Both the position numbers and the translations under genes were made by a program. From Pandoraea anhela (GTDB taxonomy: Bacteria; Pseudomonadota; Gammaproteobacteria; Burkholderiales; Burkholderiaceae), in the NCBI RefSeq assembly GCF_902459655.1, contig NZ_CABPSB010000008.1, forward strand, positions 186,001 through 250,000: a stretch of 64,000 bases of DNA, written 5' to 3'. The stretch's first letter is position 1, and each line of letters opens with the position of its first letter. The notes beneath the pieces were generated by a model. The model was not told the origin of the DNA and searched no databases. It saw only the letters and a program-made list of their open reading frames with translations. Below are positions 40,690 to 49,530 of the stretch, piece by piece.

Positions 40690-42798
40690 ATGCAGCCCAG
40701 TGATCGTGATCAGTTGTGCATCAACGCCCTGCGCACCTTGTCGATCGACGCCGTGCAAAAAGCGCAGTCCGGGCATCCGGGCACGCCGATGGACGCCGCC
40801 CCGACGGTCTATTGTCTGTGGCAGCGGTTCCTGCGATACGACCCTGAAAATCCGCACTGGGCGGGCCGGGATCGCTTTGTCTTGTCGAACGGGCATGCGT
40901 GCGCGTTGCTGTACAGCTTGCTGCACGTTTGCGATGTCAAGAGCGACGATGGAGCCGCCGAACCGGCCGTGACGATGGACGACCTGAAGTCGTTCCGCCA
41001 GCCGGGAAGCCGATGCACCGGGCACCCCGAGTATGGTTGGACGACGGGTGTTGAGACCACGACCGGTCCGCTTGGGCAAGGCATTGCCACGAGTGTGGGC
41101 ATGGCGATCGCGCGGCAATGGCTGAGCGCGACCTACGACCGCCCCGGATTTCCGCTATTTCGCTACAACATCTACGCGCTTTGCAGCGACGGCGACATGA
41201 TGGAGGGGCTCGGTGCGGAAGCCGCGTCGCTGGCCGGCCATCTGAAGCTGGCCAATCTGTGCTGGATATACGATGACAACCACATCACCATCGAAGGGTC
41301 TACCCGTCTGGCGTTCACCGAAGACGTCGGTGCGCGCTTTGCCGCGTATGGCTGGCATGTCGAGCGCGTGAGCGATGCCAACGACCTGACGCAATTGTCA
41401 CGTGCATATCAGGGCTTTCTCGATACCGGCGACGCCCCAACCCTCATCATTGTGCAAAGCCATATCGGCTATGGCGCGCCCCACCGGCAGGACACGCGCG
41501 AGGCACATGGCGAGCCGCTCGGCGCGGCCGAGGTCCGTCTGGCGAAGGAATTTTTCGGCAGTGATCCCGACAAGCAGTTCGACGTGCCCGGTGGCGTAAC
41601 GTCACATCTTCACGAAGGCCTCGGCCGTCGGGGCCGCGACGCCCACACCCGTTGGCTCGAGCTTTTTGCGGACTATCGGGCCCAATATCCCGACTTGACC
41701 GATGCGTTGGAGAGAATGCAGGCGCGGGAGCTACCCCCCGAGTGGGACGTCTCCCTGCCCGCTTTTGCCCCGACGACGGCTGGTCTTTCGACCCGCGCAG
41801 CATCGGGGCAAGTGCTCAACGCCATTGCCGAGCGCGTTCCCTGGTTAATCGGGGGCGCTGCCGATCTGTCGCCCTCGACGCTGACTCGCCTGACGTTCGA
41901 TCTCGTAGGCGATTTTCAGAACACCGCAGCGCAGGCCGACGGCAGTTATCGGGGTCGGAACTTTCATTTTGGTGTTCGCGAGCATGCCATGTGTGCCATC
42001 GCCAACGGCATGAGCCTGTCGTCGCTAAGACCGTTCGTCGCCAGCTTCCTCATCTTCAGCGATTATTGTCGGGCGGCACTACGGCTGGGAGCCATGATGG
42101 AATTGCCGCTCATCACGATCTGGACGCATGACTCCATCAGCCTGGGGGAAGACGGACCGACGCATCAGCCCATCGAACAACTCGCGTCGTTGCGCGCCAT
42201 GCCGGGCATGACCGTGCTGCGGCCGGCCGACGCCGGAGAAGTGGTCGAGGCCTGGCGCGTCATCATGGAACGCAAGCGCGGGCCGGTCTGCCTCGTACTC
42301 ACCCGCCAGGCCGTGCCAATACTTGATCGAGACCGTTACGCGAGTGCCGCCGGGGTTGCCCGAGGGGCCTACATCCTGATCGATGCCTGCGAGGAAATGG
42401 GCGTTGAAGACGGCTCCCCAGACGTGCTGCTGCTGGCCACGGGAAGCGAAGTGGCGTTATGCACTGCGGCGTACGACGAACTGAAGCGCGAAGATATTTT
42501 CGCCCGGGTGATCAGCATGCCCTCGTGGGAAATATTCGAGAGCCAGTCCTTGGCCTATCGCGACCACATTCTGCCGCCCTCGGTCATCGCGCGAGTCGCC
42601 GTAGAGGAGGCATCGACCTTTGGATGGGAGCGCTATGCCGGGCATGAAGGCGCTATTCTCGGGTTGCACACGTTTGGCAAGTCAGCCCCGCGTGAGGCGC
42701 TGGCGCGTCATTTCGGCTTCGACGTGGCGCATATCGTCACTGCCGCCAAGGCGCAACTCATGCGTTACGGTATCAAGTCGCATGGGAAATCGTCATGA
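40690..42798 (+). CDS. tkt: Transketolase
   Basis: This 702-residue thiamine-diphosphate enzyme moves two-carbon units in the pentose-phosphate pathway. KAQSGHPGTPMDAAP, the thiamine-binding GDGDMMEGLGAEAASLAGHLKLANLCWIYDDN-region (around residues 157-190) and the second-domain motif EHAMCAIANGMSLSSLRPFV are visible. The ATG at 40690 has GGAG ten bases upstream; an ATG at 40675 has none. Its stop overlaps the phosphoglucomutase start (ATGA), so the two are coupled. Confidence 0.92.
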   Translation: MQPSDRDQLCINALRTLSIDAVQKAQSGHPGTPMDAAPTVYCLWQRFLRYDPENPHWAGRDRFVLSNGHACALLYSLLHVCDVKSDDGAAEPAVTMDDLKSFRQPGSRCTGHPEYGWTTGVETTTGPLGQGIATSVGMAIARQWLSATYDRPGFPLFRYNIYALCSDGDMMEGLGAEAASLAGHLKLANLCWIYDDNHITIEGSTRLAFTEDVGARFAAYGWHVERVSDANDLTQLSRAYQGFLDTGDAPTLIIVQSHIGYGAPHRQDTREAHGEPLGAAEVRLAKEFFGSDPDKQFDVPGGVTSHLHEGLGRRGRDAHTRWLELFADYRAQYPDLTDALERMQARELPPEWDVSLPAFAPTTAGLSTRAASGQVLNAIAERVPWLIGGAADLSPSTLTRLTFDLVGDFQNTAAQADGSYRGRNFHFGVREHAMCAIANGMSLSSLRPFVASFLIFSDYCRAALRLGAMMELPLITIWTHDSISLGEDGPTHQPIEQLASLRAMPGMTVLRPADAGEVVEAWRVIMERKRGPVCLVLTRQAVPILDRDRYASAAGVARGAYILIDACEEMGVEDGSPDVLLLATGSEVALCTAAYDELKREDIFARVISMPSWEIFESQSLAYRDHILPPSVIARVAVEEASTFGWERYAGHEGAILGLHTFGKSAPREALARHFGFDVAHIVTAAKAQLMRYGIKSHGKSS

Positions 42799-44660
42799 AC
42801 GAGTCCAGGACGCTCGCCTCGGGGCTCGGGTCGGTTAGCCCATACGCCGGACAACCGCTCTCGCCTGACAAGCTGGTGAATGTCTCCCGGCTAGTGACGG
42901 CCTACTACTGCAACACCCCTGATCCTGAGATCCTGGCGCAACGCGTAGCGTTCGGCACCTCCGGCCACCGCGGTTCGTCGTTCCTGACAACGTTTAACGA
43001 AGCGCACATCCTGGCGATCAGTCAGGCCATCTGCCGCTACCGCCAAAGGCATGGCATCGATGGGCCGATATTCGTCGGTATCGACACGCATGCCTTGTCC
43101 GAGCCGGCCTTCGCGACCGTCATGAGGGTGTTCGCAGGCAACGGCCTCGATGTGATGATTTCAGCGGGCGGCGAGTACACGCCAACGCCTGCGGTGTCAC
43201 ATGCCATCGTCAGTTACAACCGCAGGCGCACGGAAAGATTCGCCGACGGTGTGGTCATCACGCCGTCGCACAATCCTCCCGATAATGGCGGCATCAAGTA
43301 CAACCCGCCACACGGCGGGCCGGCGGAGTCTGTGGTGACCCGCTGGATCGAGATGCAAGCGAACGAGCTATTGCGCAGTGGACTGCGGACGATGCCGGGG
43401 ATCAGCGTCGAGCAGGCCATGCGAGCCTCCACAACGCATCCCTATGACTTCCTGAAGGCCTATGTCGACGACCTGCAGAACGTCATCGACATGGACGTGT
43501 TGCGCGCTTCCTGCATTCATATGGGCGTCGACCCGCTAGGGGGAGCCGGTGTTCACTATTGGCCTGCGATTGCCGATCGGTACGGACTCAACCTGACGGT
43601 CACGCGCACAACCGTGGACCCGACGTTCGGTTTCATGACCGCCGATTGGGACGGCCGAATCCGCATGGACCCGTCATCGGCCTATGCCATGCAGGGCCTG
43701 ATCGCGCAAAAGGATGCTTTCGACGTCGCCTTCGCCTGCGACACCGATCATGACCGGCACGGCATCGTGACGCCTCGCGCGGGCTTGCTTGCCCCCAATC
43801 ATTACTTCGCCGCGACGGTCGAGTACTTGTTCGAGCACCGTCCCGATTGGCCACTCGACGCCGCGATTGGCAAGACCGTTGTCGGTAGCCAGTTGATCGA
43901 TCGTCTGGCATCGAAGCTCGGGCGCCGCCTGTACGAGGTTCCCGTCGGGTTCAAATGGTTTGCTGCCGGGCTGCTCGACGGTTCATTGGCAGTCGCCGGA
44001 GAGGAAAGCGCAGGCACAGGCTTCTTGCGGCGCGACGGCACCACCTGGACAACCGACAAGGACGGTCTGATACCTGCATTGCTGGCGGGGGAGATGTTGG
44101 CGCGCACCGGGCAGGACCCCGGCGCGCGATACCAGACACTGACGTACGCATTGGGCTTCCCAGTGCAAGCGCGGCACGAGGCAAGTGCAACACCTGCCCA
44201 GAAGGCTGCACTCGCGGCCCTCTCTGCTGACAAAGTACGATCTAAGCGGCTCGCCGGAGAGCCGATCAACGCAATTCTGACGCGGGCGCCTGGCAACGAT
44301 GCGCCAATCGGCGGCCTGAAAGTGGTTGCCGATCATGGCTGGTTTGCTGCACGACCGTCCGGCACGGAAGCGATCTATAAGATCTACGGCGAGAGTTTCC
44401 AGGGCGAGCATCACCTGCAGCAACTGCTGAGCGAGGCACAAGCCATCGTCGATGAGGCGCTGGACGACGCAACACCGCCACCGTCCAAGCGGGCCTCACC
44501 GGCAAGCCCGCACGACAGTCAGCTTCGGCTAGTCACTTCACTCGCGCATTATCGAAACTCCAGCGGCAGAAAAAGGCTGATACCGGGCGACGCCTCAGGC
44601 GCGTACACCACGGGTGGTGGGCCGTACGCGTATCCGCCGTCGCGATACCCACTGCTGTAG
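42795..44660 (+). CDS. pgm: Phosphoglucomutase with C-terminal extension
   Basis: This 621-residue enzyme interconverts glucose-6-phosphate and glucose-1-phosphate. The active-site serine loop is GVVITPSHNPPDNGGIKYNPP, the metal loop is CDTDHDRHG and the sugar loop is AGEESAG. E. coli Pgm has 546 residues and matches to about residue 555; the last 65 residues (from PPPSKRASPAS) are Pro/Ser/Gly-rich and overlap the convergent gene 44549-44869. The extension may come from loss of an older stop codon. Glucose-1-phosphate would feed UDP-glucose and glucan synthesis. Confidence 0.9.
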   Translation: MNESRTLASGLGSVSPYAGQPLSPDKLVNVSRLVTAYYCNTPDPEILAQRVAFGTSGHRGSSFLTTFNEAHILAISQAICRYRQRHGIDGPIFVGIDTHALSEPAFATVMRVFAGNGLDVMISAGGEYTPTPAVSHAIVSYNRRRTERFADGVVITPSHNPPDNGGIKYNPPHGGPAESVVTRWIEMQANELLRSGLRTMPGISVEQAMRASTTHPYDFLKAYVDDLQNVIDMDVLRASCIHMGVDPLGGAGVHYWPAIADRYGLNLTVTRTTVDPTFGFMTADWDGRIRMDPSSAYAMQGLIAQKDAFDVAFACDTDHDRHGIVTPRAGLLAPNHYFAATVEYLFEHRPDWPLDAAIGKTVVGSQLIDRLASKLGRRLYEVPVGFKWFAAGLLDGSLAVAGEESAGTGFLRRDGTTWTTDKDGLIPALLAGEMLARTGQDPGARYQTLTYALGFPVQARHEASATPAQKAALAALSADKVRSKRLAGEPINAILTRAPGNDAPIGGLKVVADHGWFAARPSGTEAIYKIYGESFQGEHHLQQLLSEAQAIVDEALDDATPPPSKRASPASPHDSQLRLVTSLAHYRNSSGRKRLIPGDASGAYTTGGGPYAYPPSRYPLL

Positions 44661-44869
44661 TGACGGTCGTCATGATGATAGTCGTGGCGATAGTCGTGAG
44701 GTGCCCGTTGAGGCGCATGCCGGACCTCCTGTTGCGTATCGCGATCGTGATCGCGATTTCCCGGCTGGGCATGAGACACGGAGGGCGCACACACGCCCAG
44801 CATCATCAACGCAAGACCGATCGCCCCGATGGGGGACACACCTTGCTTTCGTGTGAGTGAGGATTTCAT
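44549..44869 (-). CDS. Small exported His/Tyr-rich protein
   Basis: This 106-residue protein has a signal peptide (IGLALMMLGVCAPSVSHAQ) and a polar region rich in His, Asp and Tyr (DYRHDYHHDDRHYSSGYRDGG). AGGAG lies before the ATG at 44869. Its last 112 bp overlap the 3' end of the convergent phosphoglucomutase gene. Family not recognised; a metal- or water-binding role is only a guess. Confidence 0.6.
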   Translation of the reverse strand: MKSSLTRKQGVSPIGAIGLALMMLGVCAPSVSHAQPGNRDHDRDTQQEVRHAPQRAPHDYRHDYHHDDRHYSSGYRDGGYAYGPPPVVYAPEASPGISLFLPLEFR

Positions 44870-44886
44870 CTTTGGCTCCTGCGTTC

Positions 44887-45387
44887 TCAGCCCTTATGAC
44901 CCATTCGGCCCATTCGGTCCATGTGATGACCTTGGTCACGGAAGATCAGGTCGGCGTTGTGTTTCTGCACGTCGGACATGCTGCCGTACAGCGCCGCGAA
45001 GGCGGGTGTCAGTTTCCTGATGCCTTCGGCATGCGCCTCAGCGATCTGACCGTATGACCTCATGTCGTCAGTGGCGCTCATATGGCTCGCGCCTTCGGAG
45101 CGGGCTTTGAGCAGCGACTGCATCGTGTCGGCGTTCTCGCGCATGACCTGCGCAACGGGTTGCCAAAGGGACTCTTGCGCCGAGGTGATTTGCAACCGCG
45201 TGTGCAGATTGCTGATGCGGGTTTCGACGGGCGTACGCGCGGCCGTCTTCATGGCATGGGCAGCCGTGGGGCTGTCCGTGGCGGGAGCTGCGCCTGCCGG
45301 TGTGCAGACGACGGCGAAGCCGGCAACGAACAGGACTTCAAGTACGCGCACGACGTAAAGTCGCGCCGGAATGCGGGAGATTTTCAT
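44887..45387 (-). CDS. Spy/CpxP-like LTXXQ periplasmic protein
   Basis: This 166-residue protein has a signal peptide (LEVLFVAGFAVVCTPAGAAP) and a helical body with RISNLHTRLQITSAQESLWQPVAQVM, the LTXXQ-like motif seen in Spy-type chaperones, and a His/Met-rich C-terminus (DQGHHMDRMGRMGHKG). It probably acts in the periplasm on envelope stress. The start at 45387 has GAGAA upstream. Two shared palindromes lie 109 and 154 bp upstream. Confidence 0.75.
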   Translation of the reverse strand: MKISRIPARLYVVRVLEVLFVAGFAVVCTPAGAAPATDSPTAAHAMKTAARTPVETRISNLHTRLQITSAQESLWQPVAQVMRENADTMQSLLKARSEGASHMSATDDMRSYGQIAEAHAEGIRKLTPAFAALYGSMSDVQKHNADLIFRDQGHHMDRMGRMGHKG

Positions 45388-45495
45388 GGCGTTTCTCAAA
45401 AGTGGGTCAGCGACAATTTGCGCGGTCAGCCCGTGATAGGCAGCAATCGCGGACGATGACCACATCCTTTATCTCTTCATCCCGATGTCGTGTCT

Positions 45496-45509
45496 GTTCG
45501 CTGGCGGAC
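45496..45509. promoter_or_regulatory. GTNCG-N4-CGNAC site, first of a pair
   Basis: GTTCG-CTGG-CGGAC in the divergent region between the Spy-like gene and the zinc-ribbon gene. Confidence 0.6.
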
Positions 45510-45540
45510 TCTCCTCCTCGTTTTCCTCGAATCAACGACT

Positions 45541-45554
45541 GTTCGCTAACGGAC
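45541..45554. promoter_or_regulatory. GTNCG-N4-CGNAC site, second of a pair
   Basis: GTTCG-CTAA-CGGAC, 45 bp right of the first copy and 145 bp before the zinc-ribbon gene. Confidence 0.6.
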
Positions 45555-45698
45555 AGACCCTACGGACGTCCTCCCATTAGTCTTTGCATCACGCTGTCGA
45601 TACCAGTTCGAGCGGCAGTCTTGGCCCTTGCGTGGTGGGCGCGTTCGTCCCCCGCGCAGCGGGTAAAGCACCGTCGTCAAGACGACAGGGAGATGCGG

Positions 45699-45869
45699 AT
45701 GTTCACATGCAGAACCTGCGGCGAGTTGAGCGAATTTCCGGAAATGACGCCGGAAGTCAACGACCTCGGCTTCTACTTCGATTGCCCCGGCTGCGGTGCG
45801 AGAAACAAGCTTGTCAATGTGGCGACACCGGGCGAAGCGGCCGCGCTGGTGCAGCTTTCCGACGAGTAA
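45699..45869 (+). CDS. Small zinc-ribbon protein
   Basis: This 56-residue protein has two CxxC pairs (MFTCRTCGELSEF and FYFDCPGCGARNK), a zinc ribbon. AGGGAG lies six bases before the ATG at 45699; an ATG at 45693 is possible. Role unknown. It precedes the PRC-barrel gene by 44 bp and is probably co-transcribed. Confidence 0.7.
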   Translation: MFTCRTCGELSEFPEMTPEVNDLGFYFDCPGCGARNKLVNVATPGEAAALVQLSDE

Positions 45870-45913
45870 ATCGCCATGCCGAGAGGTTTGGTGTTCTGAA
45901 TGGAGAGTGGACT

Positions 45914-46342
45914 ATGAACTACGAAGATCGTGATACGTACGGAATGTACAAGGCGAGAGAGACGGTGCGTCCCGGCCCGGGTACCGCGCTGGGGCCCGGC
46001 CCCAGTCTGATGGGAGCAGACACGCTCGTCGGTAACAGTGTGTGCAATGAGCACGGTGAAGCCCTGGGCGATATCAAGGAAATCATGCTGGACGTTCGGG
46101 CCGGGAGAATCAGTTACGCCGTGCTGTCGTTTGGTGGCTTTCTGGGCATGGGGAAAAAGCTGTTCGCGGTGCCCTGGCAAGCATTGAAACTCGATACGGA
46201 GAACAAGTGTTTTGTTCTGGATGTCGACAAACACCGCCTGGAAGCAGCACCGGGATTCGACCCGGACCATTGGCCAGATATGGCAGATCAGGCGTGGGTC
46301 GATGAGATTGACGACTACTACCGTCCAGATGCCTCAAGGTAA
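45914..46342 (+). CDS. PRC-barrel domain protein
   Basis: This 142-residue protein has one PRC-barrel ([55 protein letters not shown]). Such domains occur in photosynthetic reaction-centre H subunits and RimM, and as stand-alone stress proteins. GGAGAG precedes the ATG. A paralogous two-domain protein lies at 50592-51410. Confidence 0.85.
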   Translation: MNYEDRDTYGMYKARETVRPGPGTALGPGPSLMGADTLVGNSVCNEHGEALGDIKEIMLDVRAGRISYAVLSFGGFLGMGKKLFAVPWQALKLDTENKCFVLDVDKHRLEAAPGFDPDHWPDMADQAWVDEIDDYYRPDASR

Positions 46343-46410
46343 CCGCACAGTGTCATCGTCGATGCCTATCCGCATGGACAGGCATCCAACGTCAAATTGA
46401 GGGCTTAATC

Positions 46411-46614
46411 ATGAGATATGCAAAGCTGATTGCCGCCGTCCTGGCGACACTCGCCTTCGGCGCATGTACCGGACCTGCCGGACCGCAGGGGCCAACGGGC
46501 AACACAGGCAATACGGGTTATACGGGTGACACCGGCGCCACTGGTATGCAGGGAAACACTGGTCCCAGAGGCACGACTTCGCCGGGAACAGTCCTGGTCG
46601 TTCCTTCGCAATGA
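46411..46614 (+). CDS. Collagen-like lipoprotein
   Basis: This 67-residue protein has a lipobox (LAFGAC) and then about eleven Gly-X-Y triplets ([19 protein letters not shown]...), a short collagen-like helix. GAGGG precedes the ATG. It is probably exposed in the envelope. A terminator hairpin follows. Confidence 0.8.
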   Translation: MRYAKLIAAVLATLAFGACTGPAGPQGPTGNTGNTGYTGDTGATGMQGNTGPRGTTSPGTVLVVPSQ

Positions 46615-46635
46615 GTTCACAGACACTTAACGGAC

Positions 46636-46657
46636 CGGGCCCCCATTCGGGGGCCCG
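46636..46657. terminator. Bidirectional terminator-like hairpin
   Basis: CGGGCCCCC and GGGGGCCCG around ATTC, between convergent genes 46411-46614 and 46673-47260. The T-run is poor on both sides, so strength is uncertain. Confidence 0.6.
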
Positions 46658-46672
46658 ATTCATTCTGCGGCA

Positions 46673-47260
46673 TTACAACGATTTGATTCGCGTGACCTTC
46701 GTTCCCTCGAGCGACACCCCTGCCATCAGGCCGCTGTTGGTCAGGACGAACGCGTTCACCTGGCTGCTGGCCGTGGTGGTATCGACGTTGCCGTTGGCAC
46801 CGATCTTCAGCACTGCCACTGACGCGTCTCCACCAGCAGACCAGCCGTCGGCATTGCGGAAGCGGTTCAGCGATTCCTGCGTCATGAAGAGCAGCACGAT
46901 GGCTCGCGATTGTGCGCCAATCTGCCAGCCAATCGATCCCGTAACGGTGCTGTAATAGCCCACCGTGTGGTCTGCAACGCGCAGCGATCCTTCGCCGTAC
47001 TGCCCGCCCACCACGAACCCTGCATCCATGACCGAAGGGAAGATCAATACGCCGTGCGCCTTGCGCACCAACTCGCGAGATCCGTGGGCCGCGGCGTAGA
47101 GACGGGTCAAGGTCGAGTCCACGCCTGCGTCGATCGTATGGCGCTTGTCCATCTGTTGCCCGCTGGCGTCCGTTGGACTGGTGGTCGTGCATCCCGAGAG
47201 CGCCAGCCCGAGCACGACCATCGCGCCTGAGGTTCCCCACATGAATTTTCGTCTTTGCAT
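46673..47260 (-). CDS. SYLF/YSC84-domain lipoprotein
   Basis: This 195-residue protein has a lipobox (LALSGC) and a SYLF lipid-binding domain (GVLIFPSVMDAGFVVGGQYGEGSL, YYSTVTGSIGWQIGAQSRAIVLLFMTQESL). Such proteins bind membranes or amyloid-like surfaces. GGAG lies before the ATG at 47260. Two shared palindromes lie 60 and 135 bp upstream. Confidence 0.85.
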   Translation of the reverse strand: MQRRKFMWGTSGAMVVLGLALSGCTTTSPTDASGQQMDKRHTIDAGVDSTLTRLYAAAHGSRELVRKAHGVLIFPSVMDAGFVVGGQYGEGSLRVADHTVGYYSTVTGSIGWQIGAQSRAIVLLFMTQESLNRFRNADGWSAGGDASVAVLKIGANGNVDTTTASSQVNAFVLTNSGLMAGVSLEGTKVTRIKSL

Positions 47261-47319
47261 GACCGTCTCCAAAGTCGTGAGTGACAGGCTTACGCTATGC
47301 CCACCAGCCGTCGGATACG

Positions 47320-47333
47320 GTACGTCAACGTAC
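47320..47333. promoter_or_regulatory. GTNCG-N4-CGNAC site upstream of the SYLF gene
   Basis: GTACG-TCAA-CGTAC, symmetric halves, 60 bp before the SYLF start. Confidence 0.65.
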
Positions 47334-47394
47334 GCGCCCGAAAAGTTCTTCGATGTCCAATCGTCGACAGACCGCGCACCCGATACCCCCATCG

Positions 47395-47408
47395 GTTCGG
47401 TAGCGGAC
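47395..47408. promoter_or_regulatory. Second GTNCG-N4-CGNAC site upstream of the SYLF gene
   Basis: GTTCG-GTAG-CGGAC, 75 bp from the first copy, also 145 bp before the BON gene on the other strand. Confidence 0.6.
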
Positions 47409-47552
47409 TGACATGTCGCAGGCGGACGCGCATGCTGACTTTCTCAGCCGTCCGGTTGAGCGCGGCCTCGATGTGAATGGCCGTGTGCGGTTCGCCTCGC
47501 GTACGTCATTCCGACGTCCTGTTTAGGCCACCGTGGTCATACGGAGATCGCC

Positions 47553-48014
47553 ATGACTGCCAAAATTCCCGTGGTTCCTGCTGCTGCCGATGGCTTCGAC
47601 ACCAATGCGCAACCGGCCGCCTCCAAGCCAAGGAACCCTCTATTGCCCATGGTTCGCGTCTATCGCCCCGCCTGGCACGGTGCGCTCACTGGTGGTCTGG
47701 CGATCGTACTTGGCCTGGCGCTCGTGCCCGTAAAGGCGGCCGAGAGCAGCATGGCGTCGGATGCCAAGAGCGACCTGCATCATTCGGAGCGTGTCATGTC
47801 CGACAGTTGGGTGACGACGAAAGTGAAATCCGAACTCCTCGCGAAAAACATCGGCGACGGCACGAACGTCAGTGTGAAGACCACTCACGGCATCGTTGTT
47901 TTGACTGGGAAACTTGCCAGTCAAGACGCCGTCAACGATGCGAAACGCATTGCGGAACATGTCAAGGGAGTCAAACGCGTCGATAGCTCGGGGCTGACGA
48001 TCGGCTCGCGATAG
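47553..48014 (+). CDS. BON-domain protein
   Basis: This 153-residue protein has a hydrophobic segment (LTGGLAIVLGLALVPVKA) after a 40-residue polar leader and a C-terminal BON domain (SDSWVTTKVKSELLAKNIGDGTNVSVKTTHGIVVLTGKLASQDAVNDAKRIA), as in OsmY-like proteins that bind phospholipid. It is probably periplasmic. GGAGA precedes the ATG. Confidence 0.85.
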   Translation: MTAKIPVVPAAADGFDTNAQPAASKPRNPLLPMVRVYRPAWHGALTGGLAIVLGLALVPVKAAESSMASDAKSDLHHSERVMSDSWVTTKVKSELLAKNIGDGTNVSVKTTHGIVVLTGKLASQDAVNDAKRIAEHVKGVKRVDSSGLTIGSR

Positions 48015-48080
48015 TTCGCACGACTTCGACAACCGCATGAAGAGATCGGTGTGCATCGCCAGAGAAGCGAGGTGATTGTC

Positions 48081-48137
48081 ATGAGCTATACGGTGCTTCT
48101 GCTTGTCACGATGGGCTTCATTTTGCTCTGCTCTTAA
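48081..48137 (+). CDS. Possible 18-residue membrane peptide
   Basis: The frame MSYTVLLLVTMGFILLCS is preceded by GAGGTGATTGTC and would make a single hydrophobic helix. Small membrane peptides of this kind exist in stress regulons, but so short a frame could be chance. Confidence 0.25.
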   Translation: MSYTVLLLVTMGFILLCS

Positions 48138-48235
48138 CGGTAAATGCCGCCTGTAAATGAGCATCAGGTCGCATGCCCTTCATGGATCGAGCCAACTAAC
48201 TCGCTAACATTTCCCTACGAATCAGGAGGCCCTCC

Positions 48236-49492
48236 GTGTGGTCATTCACCTGGATCAACCGGGGCGCAGCCCGTCTTTTCGGACCGAAAGACAGACATCG
48301 CGACGCTTTCGCGCAACGATCGGACGTCATCCCGACCTTACCCCCGAACGGCTTGGAAGCCTCTGACACGGCCGCGTCCCCGAGCGAGCCTGCACCGCGC
48401 ATGCCGGTGGATGCACGCGGCCTGGCATTGGGCATTCTGGCGACGCTCGCCATCCTGTTCGCGCTGGAGTGGGCGCAACGATTTGTCGTCCCGGTACTGC
48501 TCGGTGTCCTTCTCGCTTACACCCTCAACCCTCTGGTCGTCGGGTTGGAGAAACTAAGGGTCGGACGTTCCGCTGGCGCCATCATCGTCATGCTGGCCGT
48601 CGTCGGCGTGTTTGTGTCCGGCAGCTATCCCTTGCGCGATCAGATCGATAGAGTGGTTGGACAATTGCCTGAGGCCACACGGACATTCTCGAGCGTATTG
48701 GATAACCTTCGCAGCGGCACGTTTGGCAATCTTCAGAAGATGAAGGCGGCCGCAGGCGCGATAGAGAAAGCGGCCAATCAGGCCACTGACCTGTCCTCGC
48801 CGCAGAGGCAACCGGTCACGCATGTAGTGCTGGATCAACCCGCCTTCAAGCTGAGCGCCTTTCTGTGGGTCGGCTCGATGGGGGCTTTGGGACTCATTGC
48901 CCAAGCCATGACCGTGATCCTGCTAGCGTTCTTTCTATTGGTCAGCGGAGGCACGTTCAAGCGAAAGCTCGTGCGGTTGGCGGGGCCGTCGCTATCGTCG
49001 AAGAAAATCACCGTGCGCATTCTCGACGACATCAACGACTCCATACAGAAATATATGCTGATGTTGCTCGTGACCAATATGCTGGTCGGCGGCCTCACCT
49101 GGGTGGCGTTTCGCGCGATTGGACTGGATAACGCGGGAGCCTGGGCACTGGCAGCGGGATTGTTGCATGTGGTGCCCTATCTCGGGCCGGGGGTGAGCGC
49201 TGCGGCGACCGGTATGGCCGCCTATATGCAATTCCAATCGTTCTCGATGGCTCTGCTGGTTTCAGGGACGTCTCTCGCGATTGCAGCGCTCGTCGGAACT
49301 TTTGTGTCCACGTGGATTACCGGGAAGATCGCCAAAATGAATCCGGCCGCCATCTTCGTCTCGCTGCTGTTCTGGGGGTGGCTGTGGGGAATCGCCGGCA
49401 TGTTGCTAAGCATCCCGATCATCGTCATCGCGAAGGTCGTGTCGCAGCACGTGGAGAATTTTCAGCCCCTGGCGGAACTTCTGGGCGAATAG
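48236..49492 (+). CDS. AI-2E family transporter
   Basis: This 418-residue membrane protein has the family layout: paired N-terminal helices (ALGILATLAILFALEWAQRFVVPVLLGVLLAYTLNPLV), a long soluble helical insert and a C-terminal bundle (AGAWALAAGLLHVVPYLGPGVSAAATGMAAYMQF). AI-2E proteins export small molecules or act as sodium/proton antiporters; substrate unknown. The GTG start at 48236 has AGGAGG six bases upstream. Confidence 0.85.
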   Translation: MWSFTWINRGAARLFGPKDRHRDAFAQRSDVIPTLPPNGLEASDTAASPSEPAPRMPVDARGLALGILATLAILFALEWAQRFVVPVLLGVLLAYTLNPLVVGLEKLRVGRSAGAIIVMLAVVGVFVSGSYPLRDQIDRVVGQLPEATRTFSSVLDNLRSGTFGNLQKMKAAAGAIEKAANQATDLSSPQRQPVTHVVLDQPAFKLSAFLWVGSMGALGLIAQAMTVILLAFFLLVSGGTFKRKLVRLAGPSLSSKKITVRILDDINDSIQKYMLMLLVTNMLVGGLTWVAFRAIGLDNAGAWALAAGLLHVVPYLGPGVSAAATGMAAYMQFQSFSMALLVSGTSLAIAALVGTFVSTWITGKIAKMNPAAIFVSLLFWGWLWGIAGMLLSIPIIVIAKVVSQHVENFQPLAELLGE

Positions 49493-49530
49493 ATCGCCGG
49501 CGGGTCCCGCCATATGCGGTGATTCGATGA

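Noticed and set aside
47490-47504. Further copy of the GTNCG palindrome upstream of the BON gene
   Set aside because: GTTCG-CCTCG-CGTAC has a 5-base spacer instead of 4, so it was not counted.
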